DNA of 64,000 nucleotides, taken from Tetranychus cinnabarinus. Taxonomy: Eukaryota > Arthropoda > Arachnida > Trombidiformes > Tetranychidae. Of the stretch, positions 51,740-60,728 are shown in pieces. Numbering within the stretch: position 1 is the stretch's first letter; each line of letters opens with the position of its first letter. The DNA is taken from assembly GCA_022266195.1 (NCBI GenBank), contig WHVY01000001.1, positions 2,542,001 to 2,606,000 on the forward strand. Reading direction: 5' to 3'. Under the pieces are notes generated by a model. The model made no database searches. It was given only the letters and a program-made list of their open reading frames with translations, and was not told the DNA's origin. The translations under genes were made by a program, and so were the position numbers.

Positions 51740-54700
51740 ACAATGGTTCGAATGTATCAAGATTGCAGATCACGAAAATTTCAACTATCAGTATACTGTG
51801 CTAAAACACTACCTTTCATCTTAGCACACCTCAGCACACGCTACCAAGGAATCAATTATTTTTCTTGGCAACAATTTGGCACGACGTATCCTGACCGTAT
51901 ATTTCTTCAAAATCTTCACACTCAGTATAGTCATGCCAATGTGTGCTGGAAGTACAAAATGATGAACCAAAGAAAATGTTTAAAAGCTAAACAAATGAAG
52001 TCATCGACTTCAATTAAAAAATCAAAAATTAATTGTCGAGATAGCGAGGAAAAAGCTAATTAGCTTTAACAACTTGAACAATTGAAAGACGCGCTCATTA
52101 ACTCTATGGAAACAAAAGTTAACTTCCACTTCCACTTGGACAAATCCTTTGACCCCTCAACAGTTTTAAAGTCTCTTGAACCAGTTTTTACCCATTTCAA
52201 TATTAATTCAATTTCTGACTTCTTCAAAATTTCAATTTAATTTGTTCCCTAATTCATCAGACATTCAAAAATTTCGGGGTTTTATCCTGCTCTTCAAAGA
52301 AGTCATCGACTTCTAGCTCATTGGATGGTCAACATCGTCTGATCTCAACTAAGAGTGATCATAAACTATTTTGTGAAGCCATTGGAATTATTCTCGTATG
52401 TGTGTTTCATTCAACAATTTTCTACAAAATCTATAGTGTTTAGATCAAGTTCAGATCAAATTATTCAAACTCATCAAAACAAGTGCAAGAAATTTCAACA
52501 GGACCAACTTAGTCTTGAACAATTGTGAGATCTTTGAAGCAATTTTCACCTTACTCATCATCATCTTAAACTCAACTCAGAAGTCAGCGACTTCTTCGGC
52601 ATCTCAAATGAATCCATCAAGTCAATAGGTCCCAAAAACCACCACCAAAAATCATCAATATTTCAAGAGAAGAGTACTTGGTATTCATCAAAAATAACTT
52701 TATGAAAGACACGATCTTATTGAAAAAGCCTTCGCATTATCAAAGCCAGAACAGGTTTTGTTTAAGTGACCATGAGGACATAATCAACCTATCGATATAG
52801 TGCCTTATGCAGCCAGTTGGTTCGCGATCCTCTCTCATGGCCTCATGCCGCCTCGAATACTGTAAGAATGTGCTTATTTTCTTGTAACTTTATTGGAATT
52901 GAAAAATGGACATCATGGTAAAAGACCAGTTATCAATCTCATTGGACAAATATTTGAATGTTTAACAATTTCATGCACACAACATCCTTATTCATCGAAT
53001 GTGAAAAGTCGATCGACTTTAATGACTACACCGTCAAATGCGTTCATGGAAAATGCGATTTGTGGCGAAATACGAGCTTACACTCAACCACAGTGAAGCT
53101 TTGCAAAATGAGTCGAACGACTTCAAGTTTGATAACAATCTTGGGCTCTAAATCTAAACCCAGAAGATCCTGTCCTTGAAAATTATAATTGTCTTCGAGC
53201 AGCATTCAAGACAAAGAAGGTGAAATAATGTACAAGCATTACAAAAAGAAACATTGGAAGGATTTCGCACCTAGCAGATAATTGATCCCAGCGCATCCAA
53301 TTTACCAAGAAAAAGAAAGGCTCCAGATCATGAGAAGCCACAGCGTCCAAACGCTCTCGACTCAACAAGAGAGAAATTTGGGAAAGTTTTTAGATAAATC
53401 AAACGTCAATGTTACAAGAAGAAATGCAGAACCACGAATACAAGATCGATTGTCATTTGTTCCCTCCAACCAACCCTCACATCTTCACATCATCAGTCAT
53501 CGTTAACGAGAAGTCATCGACTTCTAATAAGAACCAACGACTATGAAGATGAGATGACAGAGAAAGAAGTCCGAGATAAAATGAAAGTCTAGACAACAAG
53601 ACATCATTTCCAGCTACGCACTAACGCTGATAAAAGAGAGAAGATCGACATAGGAAAAAAGATCGAGAAGCGGACTCATTCCAGCGTTAATCAACAATGC
53701 CTCAAGAGGAAAGTGATGTAAACGTTTCTGAGTCGCTGACGTCACCAAAAACTACAATTAGCTCAGCACAAAGCTACGCTCCTGCAGCAGTTGTTCCTAC
53801 ACCAAGAGGATCGGAAGCAAGATTTGAGTTAATTCATTGTTATCAAGAGAAGTTTTGAATTCAGACAACAGAAGCACCAAGCTTGGCACACAGACAGAGC
53901 ATGTCGAAAGGAAGAAACAATCTCACATTTTACATTTCAAAAGTTATCCATCTGCCGTAGACATGCTGCCTCCTGATTGCATATGCAGTCAGCTTTCTCA
54001 AGCGCAATAGAAGCAGACAAATGTGCTCTAAAGATATGTGCTATCGACGTAGAAAATGGTCGCCTCAAAATGCGAAAATGGAAACATTCACTCTGTTCCT
54101 TGTTGGATATCAATTGTTGATGCCTCTGCTAGAGTGTTTACCACAATTTTGTTAGGCATCCAACTTCAGCACTCGAAGACTTGTTAGCAAAGATTCACAA
54201 CCTCCAAGACCTCAGAACCAGAAATTCGCGGCGGAATTTCAAATAAGCAGAGAAGAAGTGCTCAATGGTGTACGGGACTATGACCGAATCATGTGTGGCT
54301 GGTGCAAACTGTGATTCATTTCGTTATTCTTAACCATTATGATCATCTCACCTACTGCCAAGGCTCATTTGTGGTGGTTCCTACTATAACTATCAAACAT
54401 GCTGCACGTGGACGTAAATATATTTCATACTTATTATCATGTGGAACTACAAAAGAAATGTCATCTCCACTATCGACGCCGCTTACACGATGTATGCATA
54501 TTTAATTGATTTTGAAAGAATAGCAGAAGTCAAACGACTGTCTAAGGACTCCAAGACCACTCTCTCAAGATTGTCATGGTTTCGCGTCTATCCAAAGAAT
54601 AAACATATGTCTTCACTTCTAAAGGAAACAATGAAAGTAGTAAGGATTGGCCACGTCATGTCAAAGTCTCGCTTACGATTTGGATCCAGAGAGAAACCGC

Positions 54701-54830
54701 AAATGAGAGCACGAAAGTTTTTTCATCTGAACATATCGAACCCACTCCAATCGAAGAACGAAACGCCAGATCCTTACAAGCTAACTGAGGTCGCCAACAG
54801 TCGCTACTCTCTCGCAGGCGTGCAGTGACC
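51740..54830 (+). other. Element 2 extra 3' region, coding content unknown
   Basis: About 3 kb between the integrase remnant and the 3' LTR, much longer than the usual tail. Frame pieces are present (51,743-52,063; 52,893-53,179; 54,293-54,828), but I recognise no domain. It could be a former env, an accessory gene, or captured sequence. It is as full of palindromes as the rest of the element. Confidence 0.4.
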
Positions 54831-54864
54831 CGTCAAAGAGTCCACCTCAGCTTGTCGGGGGTTC

Positions 54865-55294
54865 TGTTAGGATAACAGTCGTACGACTGTCGCTCCCCTT
54901 TCATTGACCAATTAAGTTTATCCCTTCAACATCTTTCTCCTTCTTATCTTACTTTAGCGCTTATTTGTAATTTCAAATACGCACATTTTACTGTTTCTAC
55001 GGACTATCAAATGTCGCTCCCCTTCTTCCTTTCCTCAGACTTAGCTAGACTATTGACAACTCTGTTACTGTGTTAAACCTAAGTGCCTCCCCTGTACCAT
55101 TATTGTAGTGTGAACCCAATTAGTATTCTCAGTTTCCTTTAATAAATATTATATTCAAGTATAAATATCTTGAGTTACAATTCATTACCCTTTAAAGATT
55201 GAGACCTTTATTACCTGTGCTATCGAGAAGTCGAGCGACTTCTAAGTATTGGGACACATTTAAAATATAAAGATCTGGTTGTACCCAAAAAACA
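54865..55294 (+). repeat. 3' LTR of element 2
   Basis: About 430 bp, preceded by a short purine tract (GTCGGGGGTTC). It aligns along its whole length with 45,559-45,986 with many one-base gaps and few substitutions. Palindromes at 54,875-54,890 and 55,226-55,243 match the 5' LTR positions. Confidence 0.8.
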
Positions 55295-55972
55295 GTGTCA
55301 GAGACGATCACTCCAATGTCCTGATTCCTTATATGATGATAATGATGTCAAAGAGAAAGTGGAGAGTAGAAAAAACGTTGGACGAAGAAGAGTAAATGAA
55401 TAAAAGAACGTAAATCCAATGGGCTGGCCTTTCATGATATCATGATGGATGAACGATTCATGAGAACCGTAAAATATTCAACATGAGTTCCAATGCTGAG
55501 AGTTTTGTAAATATCTTCACTTTCAATGCAACTCTTTCTCCTCATTCAGTTAAACATTGAAAACTCAACAGTACCAGTAGTGAAAACCTCTAAAGGCCAA
55601 CGCAATTTATCGAGTGGCAGTATAGCCTAGTACAGATGCACTCATCTCATCATTTTACTCATCGTCGAGTTGACATTGAACATATCAATGGTGATGTCAA
55701 AGAAACGCAGCTGCTTGAATATCGCTTAAAACGTTGGTCGATAAATCTAGTGATCAGACGCAACAGATGCTAAAGTTGACAAACATTGGCTAAGTTTATT
55801 CGCAAAAATAGTCTTGAAACGGAAACATACGTTTGTGATGGGCATTTAATTTTAAGAGAAAATTTTTCGAGACTTCATCGTTGCTTCTGGAAATGTTATC
55901 AAATTAGCAATCGCTTCAATTTCTTCTTGCCCGCTGTCCAAAAGGAAGAATTCGAGTTTAAAATTTCATTTG
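55295..55972 (+). other. Polinton left part, unresolved
   Basis: Sequence between the LTR of element 2 and the first clear PolB motif. A frame fragment (VDIEHINGDVKETQLLEYRL at about 55,668) and another at 55,786-55,980 are probably the decayed N-terminal part of PolB or a preceding gene. No terminal inverted repeat of the Polinton is seen here. Confidence 0.35.
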
Positions 55973-58098
55973 GCAAGTGAGAATTATTGCCCACAATCAA
56001 AAAGGATATGATGGACATTTCATCCTGAGAGACTTTTTTGTAAGGGAATTCCAAGTTGTTCCTGAAATAATAATGCAAGGATCAAAATTGTTGTACATCA
56101 GAATGCAAAACTTAAGATTCATCGATTCTCTGTCTTTGCTTCAACAAAATTAAGTGCTCTTTGTAAATCATTCAATATACCCGAAATGAAGAAAGGATTT
56201 TTCCCACATTATTTCAATATTCCTGCCAATCAAGATTACGACGGTCCAATACCAGATATAGAATATTATGGAGCGGATGAAATGAAGCCTGCAATGAGAA
56301 AAGATTTTATCACATGGTACGAGCAAGAAAAACCTTTAAACAAAGATTTTAACTTTAAAAAAGAGCTCGAAGAATACTGTCTCTCTGATGTCAACATTCT
56401 TACGACAGCAATGATGAAGTTTAACTCTCAGTTTAGAAATATAACAATGCTAAATCCTATAACTCGAAGATTCACGTTAGCTTCTGTGGCGATGGAAACT
56501 TTCCGTGCTCGTCTTTTACAACCTAGAACTTTGAACATAACTCCAATTAAGGGATACACTTCAAGATTGCAGTCTATGTCTGCCTCGGTTTGGCTTGATT
56601 ACCAACGCAGTATTTTAGGAAGTGATTATATGATCCTGAGAGAATTCAGAATAGGACCATTTTATGCTGATGGATATGAACCTGAAAAGAAAATTGCTTT
56701 CGAATTTTATGGCTGTCTTTTTCACGGTTGTCCAGTTTGCCATCCTCAACAAGACGATAAATGTGCATTGCTAGGAGTTAAGTATGGAGATCTATATGCA
56801 AAGCTGCTTGATAAACGTTTCTACTATGAAAGAAGAGGAATAAAATTAGTGGAGATATGGGAACATGAATTCAATACAATGCGAACATTACCATATATTG
56901 CCGAAAGATTACATCATCGTCATGCTATCAAAGAAGTTGGTCCTATAGATATATATGAAAGTTTTTTCGGAGGTAGAACTAATAAAGAACTTAAAAAAAA
57001 CTCGTCTTTCCCTTATGCAAGACTTGTGTATTAACAAATAATATGGAAGACTGTGAACATGAAGATATTGCCAGAATGATAACCAATACATGGACAACTA
57101 TTGAATTGAAAACTGCTGTTGCATATGGTTATAAAATCATCAAAGTTTATCAAGTTTTACAATTCCAAGAGTCTAAAAATCTTTTTTCAGGATATATTGA
57201 TATGTGGCTCAAGATAAAACAAGAGTCAAGTGGATGGCCATCATGGTGTGAAACCGAAACAGATAAAATTAATTACATCATTAATTATGAAAAACATGAA
57301 GAAATCAAGTTAGATCCAGAATCCATTGAAACCAATCCTGGTAAACGGAGTATCGCTAAGCTGATGTTAAATAGTTTATGGGGTAAATTCGCTCAGAATG
57401 CCAATCTCATGAAGACAACAATCGTAAGAAATTATGCTGATTTATACTCATTAATGAATGATGAAACTCTAGAAATCCACGGAGTCTACGAAGCTTCCCC
57501 ATCTGTAATACTTGTACAACACAAAGTTGCTGAAGGTCATGAAGAAAAGATAAGGTCTTCAAAAGCAAATATTGCAATCGCTAGCTTTGTCACAGCATAT
57601 GCCCGCCTCGAGCTATTTAACCTGATTCAAAAGATAGAAAGCGTTCGTGAAGGTCGAGTCATATACTTTGACACCGATTCTGTTGTATACATTGAGAAAG
57701 AAGGAGATCCTGAAATAAAATGCGGAGACTACTTAGGACAATTGACTGATGAAATTGGTAATGGAAATAAATGCGATAAATTTGTTACGCTTGGTCCCAA
57801 GAACTATGGATATGAAATTGTAAAACCAGATGGTTCAAGAAAAGCAACCATAAAAGTTAAGGGTATAAAACTGACTGTAAATACTTTAGAAACCATTAAT
57901 TTAGAACGTCTTTGTCAAATGGTTGAAAAATATATTGAAGGTCATAAAACATCTTTAACTGTCAAACAAACGAACATAAAAGCATGTAAGTATACACACA
58001 AAGTGCATACAAATAGATTTCTTAAGATTTATAGAGCTGTGTCAGAGAAAAGAAGAATAGTTGGAAATAATACAAGACCCTTTGGCTATAAGTCATAA
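55973..58098 (+). pseudogene. Polinton protein-primed DNA polymerase B, broken
   Basis: Replication polymerase of Polinton/Maverick elements. Seen in order: exonuclease II (AHNQKGYDGHF at about 55,988), a frameshift near 56,135-56,150, exonuclease III (YCLSDVNIL at about 56,375), the central region with GCLFHGCPVCH and GGRTN (about 56,710-56,985), then the Cys motif CKTCVLTNNMEDCEHED at about 57,022. After that come WTTIELK, motif B (LNSLWGKFAQN, about 57,367) and motif C (YFDTDSV, about 57,666). Between GGRTN and CKTC only some ten residues remain, where related polymerases have several tens including motif A (D-x2-SLYP). So motif A is deleted, with a frame change at an A8 run near 56,992. 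The enzyme cannot be active from this copy. Confidence 0.85.
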
Positions 58099-58399
58099 AT
58101 TGTAAAAAAAACTGTTACCTTAAAACCATTCCAATTGTCAATAAAAATTCGAATCGCAAAAGATACAAAGTGTTGCACCATTATTTAGTTAAAATACACG
58201 TTGAGCTTAGAGGTCGCTCCGATCTGCCAAGTAGGTATAAAATAGAGGAAAATATCGGAGATAAGTCATTCAGTTTTCTGCTTTCTTATATGAAACTTCT
58301 CTTATAACTCCTCTAACATCTCTAACTTCTCTAACCTCTCTAACTTCTCTAACTTCTCTTACTTCTCTAACTACTTCTGTTTCCTCACAAAATATCATC
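58099..58399 (+). promoter_or_regulatory. NADAR-like gene promoter and leader
   Basis: The 301-bp gap between PolB and the next gene holds TATAAAATA at 58,236-58,244, a TTCAGTT initiator-like word at 58,269-58,275 and, in the leader, seven 9-bp CTCTAACTT-type units. This is a self-contained promoter, separate from the PolB transcript. Confidence 0.6.
58311..58373 (+). repeat. 9-bp x7 pyrimidine minisatellite
   Basis: Units CTCTAACAT, CTCTAACTT, CTCTAACCT, CTCTAACTT (x2), CTCTTACTT and CTCTAACTA. It ends 26 bases before the ATG at 58,400. Confidence 0.85.
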
Positions 58400-58948
58400 A
58401 TGACTGAAATAGTTCGAAGCTCAACACCAATCCAAGATAAAACTGCTTCTGATGTCTCAGTATTTCGAAGCAAATATCTTGGTGTCTTTACTCTTGTTTC
58501 TCCAATAGATTTGAAGAACCCATGGGCCTCTCCAATGGATGAACATCCTTTCGAACATGAAGGTAAATGGTTTTTTTCTCCTCATAAATTTGTTACAGAG
58601 TTTTTAAAGAAAAGTGAAAATCGAACTCAACTCTATGAAGCAGTTACAGATATGCTCTACAGCAAATTTTCCCGGAGCCGTTATTTGCAACATCGCTTAT
58701 TAGCAACTGGCAGTTCCCTAATCGTTTATGCTGACCCGGAAGATAATATCCTAGGAATAGGGCTCAGTGCTGATCAAAGAGAGTCCAACAATCCATCATT
58801 ATGGAAAGGCCCAAATATCTATGGTTTAGCTCTCATGGATTTACGGAATTATCTAAGAGAAAGCTGGAAGGAGGAAAATCTTGAAATGAAAGATGGTCTT
58901 TGCGTTAAGAAAGACAAAAAACGGAAAATTGACGCAGTTGATGAGTAA
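58400..58948 (+). CDS. NADAR-like protein (YbiA/DUF1768 family)
   Basis: 182 residues from ATG 58,400. The C-terminal half follows the NADAR pattern closely: MLYSKFSRSRYLQHRLLATG (about 85-104), a D-x-I-L-G-I-G segment (about 115-121), then KGPNIYGLALMDLRNYL (about 136-152), matching the family's KF...L...LL.TG, G-I-G and G-x-N-x2-G-x2-LM-x2-R motifs. The N-terminal half has HPFEHEGKWFFSPHKFV (49-65), aligned with the family's PF...G..F.S.EH; here Glu of EH is Pro but His-62 is kept. The helix between is shorter than usual, and the usual Trp-Gly before the second motif is changed. NADAR proteins remove ADP-ribose from guanine or process related NAD derivatives; activity here is uncertain. The C-terminus has a KKDKKRK nuclear signal. 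It has its own promoter and sits between replication and packaging genes. Confidence 0.65.
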   Translation: MTEIVRSSTPIQDKTASDVSVFRSKYLGVFTLVSPIDLKNPWASPMDEHPFEHEGKWFFSPHKFVTEFLKKSENRTQLYEAVTDMLYSKFSRSRYLQHRLLATGSSLIVYADPEDNILGIGLSADQRESNNPSLWKGPNIYGLALMDLRNYLRESWKEENLEMKDGLCVKKDKKRKIDAVDE

Positions 58949-58979
58949 ACAGCTTTTTCAGTGATGTTTTCATGTAATC

Positions 58980-58987
58980 TATATAAA
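58980..58987 (+). promoter_or_regulatory. TATA box of the ATPase unit
   Basis: TCTATATAAACA, with TATATAAA starting exactly 51 bp before the ATPase ATG at 59,031. Confidence 0.6.
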
Positions 58988-59030
58988 CATGAAGTGAACG
59001 ATTAAAATAAAATTGATTTTCTCGATAAAT

Positions 59031-59696
59031 ATGTCTCATTTCATTTTCAAACACCCCTTCACGTGTATGGTCGCAGGACCGACATCCAGTGGTAAAACTG
59101 TCTTAGTTGAATCAATAATAGCTAATAGACGTGCATTGATACCAGGATTAAAAATTAATTCTAAAGTATTATGGTGTTATGGTCAATGGCAGCAAAGATT
59201 TTCCAAGCAAACTGGTATAACATATCACGAAGGAATGATAGAAGATCCTTCACAATACGATCTCATCATAATAGATGATCTCATGAATGAAGCTTCAGCT
59301 GATACTAGACTTTTAAATTTGTTTACTAAAGGCAGTCATCACCTCAATATATCAGTTATATTCATAGTGCAAAATGTCTTTCATCAAGGCAAAAATATGC
59401 GAAATATAAGTTTGAATTGTCATTATCTACTTTTGACTTTTTATCTAGATAGTACTTTTTATCTACTATCTACTCATTATCTAAATCCTAGAGACAAAGC
59501 TCAAATATATGCACTAGCTAGGCAATTGTACCCAATCGCAATCTCTAAATTTGTTGCAGCATACGAAGATGCTACTAAACATCCTTACAGCTATATAAAG
59601 GTTGATCTGACGCCAAATACCCCTGATAATTTAAGAGTTCAAACTAATATCATTCCTACTGCTAACAAACACAAAATTATAGTGTATGAGATATAA
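59031..59696 (+). CDS. Polinton genome-packaging ATPase (A32/FtsK-HerA type)
   Basis: 221 residues. Start chosen at MSHFIFKHPF; an in-frame ATG six codons upstream lies closer to the TATA box. Walker A is GPTSSGKT (residues 16-23) and Walker B is YDLIIIDDLM (about 76-85), with an N-terminal hydrophobic strand (FTCMVAGPTSSGKT) typical of the poxvirus-A32/adenovirus-like packaging ATPases of Polintons. It would pump DNA into capsids. Length is normal for the family and the frame is intact. Its TAA stop shares its last base with the next ATG (TAATG), a termination-reinitiation type overlap. Confidence 0.88.
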   Translation: MSHFIFKHPFTCMVAGPTSSGKTVLVESIIANRRALIPGLKINSKVLWCYGQWQQRFSKQTGITYHEGMIEDPSQYDLIIIDDLMNEASADTRLLNLFTKGSHHLNISVIFIVQNVFHQGKNMRNISLNCHYLLLTFYLDSTFYLLSTHYLNPRDKAQIYALARQLYPIAISKFVAAYEDATKHPYSYIKVDLTPNTPDNLRVQTNIIPTANKHKIIVYEI

Positions 59697-60031
59697 TGTC
59701 TACTGAATTGAAAAATGCTCTATCTACACTTCAGTTAGCAGCAAAAATCAAAAATCTTAAATTACGAAAAGCTTTCTTGCTAGATCAATTCAAACATGAT
59801 CCTAAAATATATAAAGCTATAAAAGAAATAGCAGTTAATATAGTTAGTAAAAACGTGAAACTCTCAGGTGCTGATAAAAAGAAACTACGAAAATACGGTA
59901 AAGAAATAGTACAATTAGCTACCGATAAAGCTAAGACTAGAAGAAAGCAGCATATAGCTCAAAGCGGTGGTTATTTACCAATTGTTATTCCGACCATCGT
60001 CTCTTTATTATCATCTTTAATAAATGGCTAA
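59696..60031 (+). CDS. pX-like small basic virion protein (putative)
   Basis: 111 residues, Lys/Arg-rich through about residue 88, then QSGGYLPIVIPTIVSLLSSL, a Gly-Gly plus hydrophobic end. The GG-F/Y-LP-hydrophobic C-terminus is seen in adintovirus/Polinton proteins likened to the adenovirus core protein X (mu), which binds DNA. The hydrophobic end could insert in membranes. It overlaps the preceding stop by one base and the following gene by 8 bases (ATGGCTAA). Assignment is by pattern and place; moderate confidence. Confidence 0.55.
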   Translation: MSTELKNALSTLQLAAKIKNLKLRKAFLLDQFKHDPKIYKAIKEIAVNIVSKNVKLSGADKKKLRKYGKEIVQLATDKAKTRRKQHIAQSGGYLPIVIPTIVSLLSSLING

Positions 60032-60728
60032 CTATCAGAAGAAGGAGTATGTCGTAAACTATGGAGCTGGAGAAACAAATGGTAAGGATTTCATCATGGA
60101 TAAATTGCCAGGTCTCAACAAAAAACCTTCTAAATTGCAAAATATTTTGACTGTAGCACTGCGACTGTCACTGATAAAAGGATATGATAATAAGTTTAAG
60201 TTGTTCATAAATGATAAATCTTTAAAAGATACAAATATCATTAAATATGTCCAACTAGCCTTCACAGCTAAAGCTAAACCGAAATGGAATCCTAACTTTT
60301 TACATCTCTTGCGCAAAGCCAAGGTTAAACCTAATGAAATAACAAATAAATCTCTGAAAGAAATACTAACAGGACAATCGAAGTTGAAAGAACAAGAATC
60401 ATTTTCTTATCCTTCAGTTTTTACAATAACTGAAGATGCTCTTAACGATTACGATGATCTTGATAGTGATGCTGATAAAAAGGTTGATGCAGAGGTCAAT
60501 GATAATCCGAAGGTAGAATTAGTACCTAGTGATGACGAAAAAACTGATTTAGAACCTGTGATGCAAACTAGAAAGGAACCAATAGTTAGTAGAAAAAGAA
60601 AAGCCAAAACCCTAGACATTGGAAACATCCGTAAAAGTGAACGCATTGCTAAGAAAAAAAGAAAAAGTAACAATGGAAGACCGATTATCGGATTCAACTG
60701 GATCACCCTTAGAGAAGGAGAATACTGA
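60024..60728 (+). CDS. Polinton protein of unknown function (acidic linker, basic C-terminus)
   Basis: 234 residues. Residues 1-120 are Lys/Leu-rich and may fold. Residues about 140-185 are strongly acidic (DDLDSDADKK, PSDDEKTDLEP). Residues about 190-218 carry two basic clusters (SRKRKAK; RKSERIAKKKRK) that look like nuclear localisation signals. I recognise no family. It lies between the pX-like gene and integrase, starts by an 8-base overlap, and its end overlaps the integrase start by 56 bases. A nuclear DNA- or capsid-binding scaffold is possible, but that is a guess from composition. Confidence 0.75.
   Translation: MANYQKKEYVVNYGAGETNGKDFIMDKLPGLNKKPSKLQNILTVALRLSLIKGYDNKFKLFINDKSLKDTNIIKYVQLAFTAKAKPKWNPNFLHLLRKAKVKPNEITNKSLKEILTGQSKLKEQESFSYPSVFTITEDALNDYDDLDSDADKKVDAEVNDNPKVELVPSDDEKTDLEPVMQTRKEPIVSRKRKAKTLDIGNIRKSERIAKKKRKSNNGRPIIGFNWITLREGEY

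Larger units (their letters stand above)
45570..55243. repeat. Dispersed palindrome AGAAGTC-N(2-5)-GACTTCT, about 26 copies
   Basis: Copies start at about 45,570; 45,925; 46,268; 46,581; 47,064; 47,717; 48,306; 48,442; 48,680; 49,480; 50,138; 50,239; 50,681; 50,943; 51,218; 51,597; 51,705; 51,996; 52,298; 52,579; 53,005; 53,109; 53,509; 54,524; 54,875; 55,226. Arms are kept while the centre varies (ATC, GAGC, AAAC, GTC, ACTTC). Spacing is irregular, about 100-1,000 bp. I did not see this motif in the host DNA or the Polinton. Confidence 0.85.
45559..55294 (+). mobile_element. Ty3/gypsy-type LTR retrotransposon (element 2), frame-broken
   Basis: About 9.7 kb between two LTRs of about 430 bp. 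Fragments in order read as Gag, protease (LVDTGAGTTL), reverse transcriptase (YIDD), RNase H, integrase, then a 3 kb region of unknown coding before the 3' LTR. Nearly every domain is cut by frameshifts or stops. LTRs differ mainly by single-base length changes. I see no convincing target duplication: flanks are AATTGGTG on the left and GTGTCAGA on the right. About 26 copies of a 16-19 bp palindrome are spread along the element. Confidence 0.8.

Noticed and set aside
45570..55243. CRISPR-like array
   Set aside because: Repeats are short palindromes at irregular intervals inside retrotransposon coding sequence, without uniform spacers or Cas genes, in a eukaryotic genome.
55295..55972. Terminal inverted repeat of the Polinton
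   Set aside because: No inverted partner can be tested because the right end lies outside the window, and no characteristic terminus was seen on the left.
56985..57010. Programmed frameshift at the A8 run in PolB
   Set aside because: The catalytic motif A segment is missing at the same place, so a deletion explains the break better.
58270..58473. Minus-strand protein with repeated EVREVREVR
   Set aside because: It is the reverse reading of the 9-bp minisatellite plus the start of the NADAR-like gene.
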